Source: Saccoglossus kowalevskii
Lineage: Eukaryota; Hemichordata; Enteropneusta; Harrimaniidae
Assembly (NCBI RefSeq): GCF_000003605.2
Contig: NW_003156237.1
Span: 245,620-274,154, forward strand
Direction: 5' to 3'
DNA: 28,535 nucleotides
Made by a program: the position numbers and the translations under genes. This document shows positions 1 through 12,766 of this stretch, piece after piece (the first letter of the stretch is position 1; each line of letters starts with the position of its first letter). Below the pieces are notes generated by a model that was not told the origin of the DNA, did no database searches, and saw nothing but the letters and a program-made list of their open reading frames with translations.

Positions 1-29
1 TACAGACATACAGACAGGGTAACTGCAAA

Positions 30-60
30 GACTCCCTTTTGTGCTTCGCACACGGGAGTC
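30..60. repeat. Short imperfect hairpin near the left edge
   Basis: GACTCCC (30-36) pairs with GGGAGTC (54-60). Inside it TGTGC (40-44) pairs with GCACA (48-52) around a TTC loop, with a small bulge between the stems. It follows a CAGACA-rich stretch at the very start of the window and is probably the end of a dispersed repeat that continues to the left. No coding sequence is seen in 1-225. Confidence 0.5.
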
Positions 61-224
61 AAAAATGATGTGCATCAGAGATCCATAATGTCTAAAGTAT
101 GTACCAAGTTTGAACAAAATCCATCTCTAAACAGCCAAGATCTAGTCTCTGGAATGCCAGAAATGCTTCATTTTGATCATTTTTAGCACAAAAATGGAAA
201 CAAATCGATGTGCATATGTATAAT

Positions 225-530
225 ATGAGTTATTACGAGGATAACGAAAAGTATGCACAAAGACAGTGTGAGTATCGACCGACACACAGCATGTCCATGT
301 AATAACCTTATTATTATCCATCTTTTCCTTTCAAGAATACATCATTGGAATGCCGAAATACAAAAAGTTTAGAACAGATTGAGTGAACTTCTTTGTATAG
401 GGTCCAGTCAAACCCTGCGGGTGCCATGTTTGTTTTTATTATTAGAGGACGCTTATACCCATTGCAATAGCCCAAAATTGCGTCACGCTGTAACTTTACG
501 ATTGACAGATGTATAATAATATTAATTATT
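225..530 (-). repeat. Dispersed foldback repeat, copy 1 (minus orientation)
   Basis: The reverse complement of this stretch aligns with 12388-12766. Shared blocks include TTACAGCGTG, CCTAATAATAAAAACA-like sequence, TCTGTTCTAAACTTTTTG, GATGTAT followed by TTGAAAGGAAAA or CTGAAAGGAAAA, and the terminal block GTGCATACTTTT. The hairpin end is at 225-310; relative to copy 2 it has lost about 28 bases of one arm. There is no shared open frame that I trust, so this looks like a non-autonomous element. The 104-codon minus-strand frame across it is judged fortuitous. Confidence 0.65.
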
Positions 531-646
531 ATGTTTGTGTGAAGTTTGAATGTAATCGTCCAGGCATGTCTAAAGATATATATCCGGGCGCACATAAATG
601 ATAAATAATGACAATAGGAAAAAATCAAATTCTAAAAATGAACTAA

Positions 647-1057
647 GAACCTACAAACTTTTTTAAAACCAAAATAGAACAAGAAAACTACTTAACACTT
701 ATGAAAAACAGTGAACTTCGCAAATCCTTAACAAAATTTAGACTTGGCAACCACTGTCTGAAAATTGAAACAGGCCGGCATACAGGATTGGATTTTAAAG
801 ACAGAGTCTGCAATATGTGCGACAATGACCATGTTGAAGATGAACAACATTTTGTCATAAATTGTCCTCATTACAATGAAATAAGATTAAAACTTTACAT
901 TGTAACTAATAAATGTATACCAAATTTTGACAAATTTAGTAATGAAAATAAATTCATATCATTACTAAGTGACGAGAAAATGTCAATTCCTTTAGCACAA
1001 TATATAAAAAACTGTGTTAATACAAGACAGCAGCACCTACATAAACTAAACCAGTAA
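647..1057 (+). pseudogene. LINE reverse-transcriptase C-terminal tail with CxxC...H...C zinc-knuckle
   Basis: From the ATG at 701 the frame gives 118 residues with LRKSLTKFRLGNH, IETGRHTGLDFKDRVC, then NMCDNDHVEDEQHF and INCPHYNEIR. That is the Cys2-His-Cys tail (VCNMC ... EQHF..NC) found after the reverse transcriptase domain in many invertebrate LINEs. Homology continues upstream of 701 (FKTKIEQENYLTL in the same frame). It then shifts frame at the T run near 659-664, where NELRTYKLF is read one frame over. One extra T there would explain the break. The 701 ATG is therefore probably internal rather than a real start. The fragment is a dead, 5'-truncated copy. Confidence 0.65.
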
Positions 1058-1163
1058 CACATTCCTTGTATACAAATTTTTATCTTTTTTTTAAGGCTTT
1101 TTTGTTCCCTTACTTTTTATGTAGTTATTTTTCTTTTACTAATATCTGATTTGTAATCCTTTT

Positions 1164-1181
1164 CATCCCCTCTGGGGGATG
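1164..1181 (+). other. LINE 3' stem-loop
   Basis: Seven perfect base pairs (CATCCCC 1164-1170 with GGGGATG 1175-1181) close a four-base TCTG loop ten bases before the AATA tail. In LINE families studied experimentally such hairpins are recognised by the element's own reverse transcriptase; the role here is inferred. Confidence 0.55.
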
Positions 1182-1190
1182 TTGTGTGTT

Positions 1191-1212
1191 AATAAATAAA
1201 TAAATAAATAAA
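1191..1212 (+). repeat. (AATA)n microsatellite tail
   Basis: About five and a half units of AATA directly follow the LINE 3' UTR. This marks the insertion end of the element. Confidence 0.85.
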
Positions 1213-1256
1213 CACAGACGCCGAAAAAAAGCAGGGACTAATAACCTCATAAATAG

Positions 1257-1295
1257 ATTATTATAATCTATTATTATAATCTATTATTATAATCT
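1257..1295 (+). repeat. Three perfect 13-bp tandem repeats
   Basis: The unit ATTATTATAATCT is present at 1257-1269, 1270-1282 and 1283-1295 without mismatch. Each unit with its flank is itself nearly palindromic (AGATTATTATAATCT), so the array can fold in several registers. Confidence 0.9.
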
Positions 1296-1739
1296 ATTTA
1301 GGTCAGTTTGTTGTTGTCATTACCATATTATTGCTATGTACTATTAAATAATTGTATTTCATTATGACATAAATACTCCTGCTTGTTTTGTTTTTACCAT
1401 TAAACTCTTCGCAGCTTGTATCTAAATGTGTTTGGGTAACAACCAGCATATTGATCATATATAATGTTATACATGTACGAGTATGTGCACATTCTATTAC
1501 ACATGGATATTATGGGGTGTGTGTATGGGTATCGGAAAGGTTACATGAGAACACATAGTAATAGGCGGAGAATAATAATATGCATTTACCGCATCGAGTG
1601 CGGGGAAGATTAACGAGTAAACTATGACACTCCACACAGGTTCAGCTTCCAATCCCCCTATATACACCATCACGCACCGTTCAGGCCCCTTGGGTCACAG
1701 TGAGGGTCAGTCCAGTGTTTACAGTACAGTCCGACTTAC

Positions 1740-1855
1740 CTGTGAGCCAGCTCTGTGCGTTTTATTATCCTAAGCCGGCGAGCTGCGATACGCACTTCAG
1801 GGTCAGTTGAGTCTACAGATGGCCCTGTATCATCTTCTTCTTCGTGAGTACTCAT
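1740..1855 (-). CDS. DRC1: DRC1-like dynein regulatory complex subunit, exon 1 only
   Basis: Reading the minus strand from ATG at 1855 gives 38 codons beginning MSTHEEEDD, then GPSVDSTDPEVRIAARRLRI and IKRTELAH. The exon ends in CACAG followed by a strong GTAAGT donor (phase 2). The pattern acidic start, GPS[VI]..., DP.xRI.ARRLRI..R.E is the conserved N-terminus of DRC1 (CCDC164), a coiled-coil subunit of the nexin-dynein regulatory complex of motile axonemes. The rest of the protein (about 700 residues in the family) must lie left of the window; I find no second exon in 1-1739. The gene is divergent from RPL11, with about 366 bases between the two ATGs. The assignment rests on a short exon, so another ciliary coiled-coil protein with this motif is possible. 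Confidence 0.6.
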
Positions 1856-2221
1856 TGTTTACCGAATTCAGATGGAAAACGAGTTAATTCCCTAAAATAT
1901 GAAGGCCACTTCCGTACAGGATAGTTCTATTTTGCTGTTTGTTGCTAAGCGCCAGGGACCCCTAACTCACTTGGCATTGCTACCATTACGCCCTCAAGTG
2001 ATATATGCATTGAGCGTGTAAAAGTGACTTAGTGTTCTTATAAAAACAAAGTTTGAATCAAAATCGAAAATACAGTTGTTTTAATAATTTTTTTGTGTAT
2101 ATAGTATGACCAAGGATTGCAAAATCGAGTTAAAATTTGAAGTTCATCGTCGAAAGACATTGTCCGGACACAGGAAGTTGGTTATTCCCAGAATGCATTT
2201 CGATCTCTTTCAACATCCAAA
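1856..2221. promoter_or_regulatory. Shared divergent promoter region, DRC1-like / RPL11
   Basis: This is the only space between the minus-strand DRC1-like ATG and the RPL11 ATG, so both transcripts should start within it. No TATA box is evident on the RPL11 side. CAGGAAGT (about 2171-2178) fits an ETS-type core, a common element of ribosomal protein promoters. The pyrimidine run CTCTTTC at 2205-2211, just before the RPL11 ATG, fits a 5' TOP transcript start. Confidence 0.5.
2205..2211 (+). promoter_or_regulatory. Candidate 5' TOP tract / transcription start of RPL11
   Basis: CTCTTTC lies 11 bases before the RPL11 start codon. Vertebrate and many invertebrate ribosomal protein mRNAs begin with C followed by a pyrimidine tract (5' TOP), which puts translation under mTOR/LARP1 control. 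The start site itself is inferred. Confidence 0.5.
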
Positions 2222-6095
<3,874 letters not shown>

Positions 6096-6131
6096 AGAAC
6101 AAACCATTTGTGCGGAAATAATGTGTTTATT

Positions 6132-6137
6132 AATAAA
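6132..6137 (+). terminator. Poly(A) signal of RPL11
   Basis: AATAAA lies 37 bases after the RPL11 stop codon, giving a short 3' UTR typical of ribosomal protein genes. A GT-rich stretch (TTTTTTGTGTTTTG, near 6155-6168) follows at the spacing expected for the downstream element. Confidence 0.8.
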
Positions 6138-6169
6138 TATTTCCTGATACCACATTTTTTGTGTTTTGA

Positions 6170-8040
6170 TTGATTGTACTCTCCTATTATGTTCAGTGTG
6201 ACGTGTTATTTGTATTCACATAACAGAGGACAGAATATATCGCACATATGCCTAAAGTCTGATAATGCACAAGTTTAAGCTCCTCTCGTGGGCAGATTTT
6301 TCTAATCTTACACACAGAATTAGTACATACAAAATTATTCTGTCCAGGGGAATCACATGTGAAAGCGCTGTTCAAAAAGACTGCAGTCGACCTTTATTAA
6401 GCATTTAAAATAAAACTGCCAGTATTAACAACTTTACTGGTCGAAATTTGCGTTTTTCTACCTGATGATGGGGGGAAAAGACCAATCGCGTCATGTGACA
6501 CCCCTGATTCTGTCCTTTGTTTTCATTTGATGGCTGCTAATAAAAATTTGCATATTGTCGGCATGGCAGTGATTCTGATACCATTTGTATAACATGTACA
6601 CAAATTAATTGCAGTATAGGGCCGTCAGTCGCTGCAGAGTTCAAGATTCATGAGAACTGTTCTCGCCTGTCAAATAGTGTCATTCTCTTTACCTCACTCG
6701 CTGTTCTATATATCATAGTTGCACGGGTCAGAGTAACCAAACTCTCAGACTGGAGAATGGAACACTCAGATTTCTGCGGCAATTTGTCAATCTATCCAGG
6801 CAACTAGTAGCGATCTGTTAAATTGGCTTGAAATGTGATAAACAAATTAGTAATGGCATCAGAGATGCTGTCTACAATTGTAGGATGCTATTAAACTTGC
6901 CTAAAAAAAGATTGTAATAAAGTTTATTCAACTTTTTGTAATGTGGCAAATAATGCACCACATGCCATGTAAGTTAGGAGATGTTAGGTAAAACGGAGGG
7001 TCGTTACCTGTGCACGCGCAGGAATTGAGTTCCTGACGACAATAACACTCGCTAAAAATGCAAATGCTCATGGGTTTGTTTGTAAACAATGACAGGCTAT
7101 GGCCATCTGATGCATGCACAGGTGACAACTCCCCGCTTTAACCCAGTTTTGTACTTCATTCTAAGTTTCAATCAGTAAAGGGCATAAAAGGTATGAATTA
7201 ATTTTGCTTTTATATTTATAAATGATGGTTGAGAAACACTAGACCAGGTCTAATCACCACAAGTTTAAGATGCATGGCCATAAATCTGTCAATACCAAAT
7301 GGCTTCTATAGCATATGGAAGTATATTTTGATTTTAATTGAAGGATCTTGTGGGATAAATGTTTTATTAATGTAAAACAAATTTATCCCTTTATGAAATG
7401 CACTGTTAGCTATGTTAACATACATTGTATATGAATTAATTACACAGTACTCCATGTGGTTCATAGTTTAAAATTATAACAAACTAGAAAAAAAGAAGAA
7501 AAACAACCTTTTTGCAGATGTCAACGCTACTGGTAATTTATTATTGAATGAGGTATACATGGTGGTTCATCAACACTCAGACAACTAATAAATAATTATT
7601 AGTTGTCTGAGATCAACCTGATTGTATTGAGAATATGCATAACAAATCTCTGTTTATGTTTGATATTATTCAAAATATTTGACCTTGGTTCTGAAGACAA
7701 AACAAAAATAAAACGATTCCCAGTATCGAAAGTAGATAAAGTATTAAAATCGAAAAAAAATGCTATAAAACGATGTCGCCACAGGTGGCGCTCGTCCACT
7801 GTCGCGTCAGCATTTTTTTTTTCAATCTAACGCAAAAACACAAATCAGAGTCATCCGCATACTAAAAACTACTTTCGATTTGAACAAAAAATATTAGGAT
7901 AACTTCATAGTTTATAAATAGGTAATATATTAATACCATTAAATGCAAACAGTTTTAATGCGCCTTCACTGGTATCTTTTCCACATTTGGCTTTTTATTT
8001 TGGTGTTTTTTTTTTACACTTTGGCGTAAACACACAAATG
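6170..8040. other. Intergenic region between RPL11 and the CREBZF-like gene
   Basis: No recognisable exon or RNA gene is seen on either strand. The short open frames here (for example 6193-6375 minus, 6928-7128 minus and the overlapping pair at 7599-7830) have low-complexity or unrecognisable products and no splice context. The one clear structure is the perfect hairpin at 7576-7611. Confidence 0.5.
7576..7611. repeat. Perfect 16-bp inverted repeat with 4-base loop
   Basis: CTCAGACAACTAATAA (7576-7591) is the exact reverse complement of TTATTAGTTGTCTGAG (7596-7611), separated by ATAA. The pairing stops sharply on both sides. It is the strongest short hairpin seen in the window. Confidence 0.9.
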
Positions 8041-8044
8041 CCCA

Positions 8045-8322
8045 TTGTTGTATGAAGAGGCTGACGTTGCAACGACGTTATAGCGGGAAACGATTACGTT
8101 TTCGAGCTATTTTTATACACGAATCACATCGTGGCTTTGGAACCACGTGACTACTACTATCCAATCACTGACATGTATCTACGTAAAGTAACGAATTATC
8201 TCGCCATTCTGCTAAATAGTTTCGTCGCGGTAGGGTGTGAAAGTCAGCTCACGGTGCTTCTTAGGCAAAAGGTAGGGCGAAATTGAAATATTATCAGCGT
8301 ATATAACCATTTGTGAAGCACA
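8045..8322 (+). promoter_or_regulatory. Upstream region and 5' UTR of the CREBZF-like gene
   Basis: Within 280 bases of the ATG are a TGACGT half-CRE (in GCTGACGTTG, near 8060), a perfect E-box CACGTG (8144-8149) within CCACGTGAC, and a CCAAT box (8161-8165). CGTGG and CCACG face each other across CTTTGGAA at about 8130-8147. These are familiar inputs of stress-responsive genes. A TATA-like TTTTTATAC near 8110 is 210 bases from the ATG. The start site is not resolved. Confidence 0.45.
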
Positions 8323-9096
8323 ATGTCGATCGATGTACTCACGCCGTGCGATATTCCTTGTCTTTTAGACGAGGTCGAAGGGCTGTCCGAAGACGTGACA
8401 TTTGATCAGCCATATCTCAGCACAGTGACCCAAGATTCCGACTGTTCAAGTTTTGTAAGCAGTCCAGTCAGCATGGAGGAAGACTTGTTCAGCGAGTTAG
8501 GATCTAACGCCAGTATTTCTCCAGATCACCCGTTAATATCGGAAGATGACGACCTGGATTTGTTGAACTTTCTAGTAAAGGACAACCAACGTAAGGATGA
8601 GAATAAAACCACGTGTTCCATTCCAACGACTGTTATCACGAACAAAAAGAGAACTTTTTCCAATATGGAAGATTCACTTGCCGAGCGCAACAGAAAAAAC
8701 GCAATAGCTGCCAGGGAAAACCGTCAAAAGAAGAAAAATTATGTTGCAGGCCTAGAGAAAAAAAATCTGGAACTGTCTGCCGAGAATAAGTCGTTGAAAG
8801 CGGAAAATAATGAACTTGTAAATAAAACAATTTGTTTGGAGGAAGAGGTAACGTATTTGAAGAGTGTATTGGCACATCAGAGCTCGCTCGCAAAACTTAT
8901 CAAGAACATTGGGAAAACTGACATTAGATTAACGTCATCGTTCGATGCGAGGAAAATTACCGAGCCCAGCTCTAAGCGAAGGAAAACGTCATCTTCTACC
9001 ACTGGGGGAATGTGTCTTCACGTTACTGGCCAGGACGTCTCATTAGAATTCTGTTCCAAATGTGCCAGCATGGCCTGTGGATCTTTGACATCGTGA
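8323..9096 (+). CDS. CREBZF: CREBZF/Zhangfei-family bZIP transcription factor, intronless
   Basis: A single uninterrupted frame encodes 257 residues. An acidic Ser/Asp/Glu-rich N-terminus (about 1-85) is a likely activation region. A bZIP follows: basic region RKNAIAARENRQKKK at 124-138, then a leucine zipper with Leu at 144, 151, 158, 165, 172 and 179. The segment after the zipper (LAKLIKNIG...IRLTSSF) and the C-terminal GGMCLHVTGQDVSLEFCSKC (228-247) match the conserved tail of CREBZF (human form GGVCLHV...VSVEFCSAC). That tail is what separates this family from ATF4, XBP1 and CREB3. Human CREBZF is longer (about 354 residues) with low-complexity insertions absent here. The basic region keeps the canonical Asn126. 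The [DE]HxY motif used by vertebrate CREBZF to bind host cell factor 1 is not found. It acts in the nucleus, probably as a heterodimeric regulator of stress and metabolic genes. Confidence 0.88.
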   Translation: MSIDVLTPCDIPCLLDEVEGLSEDVTFDQPYLSTVTQDSDCSSFVSSPVSMEEDLFSELGSNASISPDHPLISEDDDLDLLNFLVKDNQRKDENKTTCSIPTTVITNKKRTFSNMEDSLAERNRKNAIAARENRQKKKNYVAGLEKKNLELSAENKSLKAENNELVNKTICLEEEVTYLKSVLAHQSSLAKLIKNIGKTDIRLTSSFDARKITEPSSKRRKTSSSTTGGMCLHVTGQDVSLEFCSKCASMACGSLTS

Positions 9097-10251
9097 ATGA
9101 ATCACGGATCACTATAAACATAATGATTGAGCCATTATTAGAACTTGATTTTATGGCACCAATAATTATACAGTCGATGTTATGAAGTGATAAACTGGCT
9201 TGGTAGAATGCCGTTGGTTTATTTCTGGTAGTATCTTGTTGGCTGTACGTAAAAGGTGGTAAGGTGTTCATGGCTGACAATGAACGGTGTGACAAGAACA
9301 AATGGTTTATGAACTCCATAAGTTTATTTTTTGTTTGGAAAATATGAAAAGTAAAAAATATTTGAATTTTGTGGTCTGACAATGTTTTTTTGTTAAGGAT
9401 AATGTTGACTGCCCAGTTAATTTCCATTTCAGAGATTAAGACTGTTTTACTAAGTTCAGCAGTACCCAGAGAATAAGTGTTATATTCATATATCGATGTC
9501 TATCCAGAGTGGATGTTGCTGCAGATGAGTTTAGTTTCGGTAAGGTAATCTCAAGTTTTACATTTTCTGACTTTGACACATAGCCAGTACTGCATCATTG
9601 CATGTCTGAAACGTTGGAGAGTTTTGGATAAGAGTAGTACTGTGTGTGTTTGGTCAGAATTTGTTGTATTTTCATCAGCACAAATATTGATAATGACATG
9701 TTTCAAATTAAAAAAAGTTTCTGGTCTGATCTTTGTGAAATTTTTGTTACTTTAAACAATTCACTCAATTACTAGCACTTAAAAAATTGGAAGAGTTTCT
9801 ATCAAAATAAGTGATATTAGTGATTTGTACAAATGTATATACGTGTTTCTAATACAGCAAATATGGCATTCATAGTTCACTCATTTTTAGCAGTCACTAT
9901 TTTTGCTTAGAAAAAAAAGACCTGTATTTCTCTGCCCTTGCTGTAGTACAACTACTACCGTAAAATCTATAGTAGAAGCCGTATCCCAAATAGAAGGGCA
10001 CACATTCTTACAATTTTTAACAATTGGGAACAAAAAAATTCACCATTTCTTGTATGTGTGGATGCTGCATCCCCTGTTTCATTCTACTATTTTAATAGAA
10101 GCTGCGGTTTCTAATACAAATTTTATAGTACTATGTACAAAATATTTACCAGATAGTTACCGCATTTGCTCTATTAGAAGCGCTGCATGTACTTTAAAAA
10201 ATGAGTGTCTGGTCAATATAAGTGGTATTTTGATGACCAGTATAAAATAAA
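9097..10251 (+). other. Probable long 3' UTR of the CREBZF-like gene
   Basis: No gene is recognised in this AT-rich stretch. The first good AATAAA downstream of the bZIP stop is at 10246-10251, which would make a 3' UTR of about 1.15 kb; earlier usage of variant signals is possible. The 115-codon frame at 9903-10250 has no recognisable motif. The motif TAGAAGC recurs near 9975, 10098 and 10175 without evident meaning. Confidence 0.4.
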
Positions 10252-12000
10252 TATTTTGTACATTTACTGCTACATTTGAATCACAAAGTTTTATAAATAT
10301 ATTTATAGTTTTTATCAATTAAAAATATATCAGTACTTTATTTAGATCTGTTAAACTTTTTTGGTACACCAGTCTCACACTTAACCTTTTTTCCTCCATG
10401 CTCTTCAATGAAGATTTCAACTGGCTTGTGACAGTTACGTCAGGAAATCTACTTAGAAGGGGACATTATTCCAGCAAGCAAAGGGAGAGAGGTATTGAGG
10501 TCAGGTAGTATTCAGGTAGTGTCAATGATGTATAATTCCAGGTTTGTGGTTTGTAGAGATTCCTTAGCAGGCATATATGGTTAGTATTAGAAGTACCGGT
10601 ACATCCACAGAATTGTGGATATTCTTATGGCAGAATTAAGTTATGGTTTAAGACATGCAGCCTGCATACTGTGATATTTTGTGTATTTCGCATCAGTGCA
10701 TTGGGAACAATGATTTAGATTGAGCAAATGTATATCCAGAAATATATAGATGTGTGCCGTACAGGCAAAGAAGAACGTGATGCATTTATAAAGAAGTCAG
10801 TTATCAGTAATGATTCTATTTGTTGTATTTTTTGTGTGGACTATTAAAAAAAAAGTACTGCTTACAAATCATAATATTGTTTATTTTTTACCCAGGTACA
10901 CATGTTGCAGATTGGGTGATGTTTTTATCTGGGACTTTGCAATCCTTGGCCAAGGCATTTATTTTATATGCTCACAAGTTGTATTTTAGGTTTCAGAATG
11001 TATAGTTTCAAAAAATCTGCTGTGAAGTCTGAAACTTTCACTTGGTTTGAGTAAAATCACACTGTGTTACTGTTCTCTTAAAAGTGCATGGTAAGCCAAT
11101 AATTTCTCTTACACCCAAGGACCAAATACTAAATTTTCACTTGCAATTTATTGTCTCTGAAAGAATAAATAAATTTCATCCACAATGTTTTTTCAGGTAA
11201 AGTATTTACCATTTGCTTTTGTAAGTGTTGGCTGCAGAAAATGCATGTCATGCTTGTGTTGCATTGTTAGTGGTATCAGTGTCGATGCCTTGCACAATAC
11301 AATCCTACAAAATCCTGATATTAGAAAATAGCTGTCATTGAAATTATTCATGACAGTAAGTACCTGAATACAAATAAGTGTTGCATAGCGCAAACTGACC
11401 GCTATTTTGTCCTTGGTTGTATCTGTACTGATTGAGCTCAGTATATGCATTTTTAATAAAACAAATACACTAATTGTTAATTGTAATGCTAATGCTTTGC
11501 ACCTTTCTGAACTCTAAATGTGCATCACAACTTTTCTACTCGTGGTACAAATGTAATTTCAAATTTCTTGTGTTCAAGTGATTAACAATTCTCAGTAAAA
11601 CAGTCACAAGGCCAAAGACTAGTTGTGTTGTACTGTTTTGCCTACAGAAACTGGTCTAAGCAGAGTGTGGTGCTCTGAGCACAGCAATGATTTGTATATG
11701 TATTACTGAATCAAACTACAGTTTCATCTTCACGGCAGAATGCTCTCAATTTTTTTTGGTGGAAAATCATAACTCGTAACAAAATAGTTATTTACCCTTG
11801 CTGTAATGTCAGATTCCCATTTGATCACACCCATTCTGCATTGTGTGTTGTCTTTCCCCACCCCCTGAACACTCCCACACCTCTGTTTTAATACTTTTAA
11901 GTGTTTTTCCAGGAAAAGTATTACCGGATGATCCATGGCTCCATGTCAAGACTGGATGAGGATGTTGGCACAGATGAACTGCTAACTAGTTGTGGTGTTA
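10252..12000. other. Gene-free interval
   Basis: AT-rich sequence with frequent stops in all frames. I see no exon with splice sites, no RNA gene and no clear mobile element. Confidence 0.4.
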
Positions 12001-12017
12001 TTAATATAATAGGTGTA

Positions 12018-12150
12018 GGTAATTGTATGCTCACTGTTGTGGGTAGAATCTTGGTTAAGAAATTACGTGGCCCTGGCCTCCTGCCTGGTGTACAGGATTC
12101 TACCCACAATAGTTTTAAATTGGGAAGTCATGACAGAGCATACAATTGCC
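12018..12150. repeat. Two-block foldback structure
   Basis: The left arm has GGTAATTGTATGCTC (12018-12032) and TTGTGGGTAGAATC (12037-12050), four bases apart. The right arm has the complements GATTCTACCCACAA (12096-12109) and GAGCATACAATTGCC (12136-12150), 26 bases apart. Together that is 28 of 29 paired positions. The unequal spacers suggest an insertion or deletion in one arm of an older palindrome, such as a small foldback transposon. Confidence 0.8.
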
Positions 12151-12387
12151 AATGAGAAATTTTGGCTGAATAGCAGTCTGGCTACAAGTAGTTGCTGTTG
12201 GCAAGTTATACGAGATTTACAGTAGCAGTTTACATTCTCCATACAAAAACCATGGTCAGCAATGAATGAAAGTTAAAATTGTTTTAGCTGGCTCCAAGTT
12301 TTTGAAAAAATTTACAGATAGAAACTATTATTACCGTAGAATAATCGATGCATTCTCCGAAATATTATTCTGATATTTGAACAAATA

Positions 12388-12766
12388 TCTATTATTATAC
12401 ATGTGTCATCGTAACGCCTTAGGTTACAGCGTGCCGTAATTTTGTGGTATTTTACAGGGTATTTTCATCCTACCATATAAAAAAAATGCGAATTCCAAAT
12501 ATGGAATGGTTATGCGCATAATCGTCCTAATAATAAAAACAGACATCACTGCCACCCGGGTTTTATTCTGTTCTAAACTTTTTGGATTTCGATATTCCCA
12601 TGATGTATCCCTGAAAGGAAAAAGATGTATAATAATGAGGTTATTTCGAGGATACCTCAAAGTATGCACTCGGACAGTATGCCGTTACATCGACCTGCGC
12701 GTCGGTTGATACTGCCGCTGTACTGTCTTCGTGCATACTTTTGAGGTATCTTCGTAATAACCTTAT
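12388..12766 (+). repeat. Dispersed foldback repeat, copy 2 (plus orientation)
   Basis: This is the fuller copy of the element whose diverged inverse lies at 225-530. Its right end is a long imperfect hairpin. GAGGTTATTTCGAGGATACC at 12637-12656, continuing CTCAAAGTATGCAC, folds onto 12720-12765, which reads GTACTGTCTTCGTGCATACT then TTTGAGGTATC and AATAACCTTAT. The apex lies around 12690-12705. The body shares TTACAGCGTG, TAATAATAAAAACA and TCTGTTCTAAACTTTTTG with copy 1. It is probably a MITE-like non-autonomous element. Confidence 0.7.

Larger units (their letters stand above)
630..1212 (+). mobile_element. 3' end of a 5'-truncated non-LTR (LINE-type) retrotransposon
   Basis: The segment contains the tail of a LINE polyprotein (647-1057), a 3' UTR, a stem-loop at 1164-1181 and an (AATA)n tail at 1191-1212. 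The stem-loop pairs CATCCCC with GGGGATG around TCTG. A hairpin followed by a simple-repeat tail is the usual 3' end of several LINE clades. The upstream part of the element is missing: in the reading frame of the upstream peptide a stop occurs at 595-597, and the sequence before about 600 belongs to another repeat. The clade cannot be named from this fragment. Confidence 0.7.

Noticed and set aside
9903-10250. 115-codon open frame after the CREBZF-like gene
   Set aside because: No recognisable motif, AT-driven composition, and it overlaps the probable 3' UTR up to the poly(A) signal.
11921-12155. Overlapping open frames on both strands
   Set aside because: They arise from the symmetry of the foldback at 12018-12150, and neither product is recognisable.
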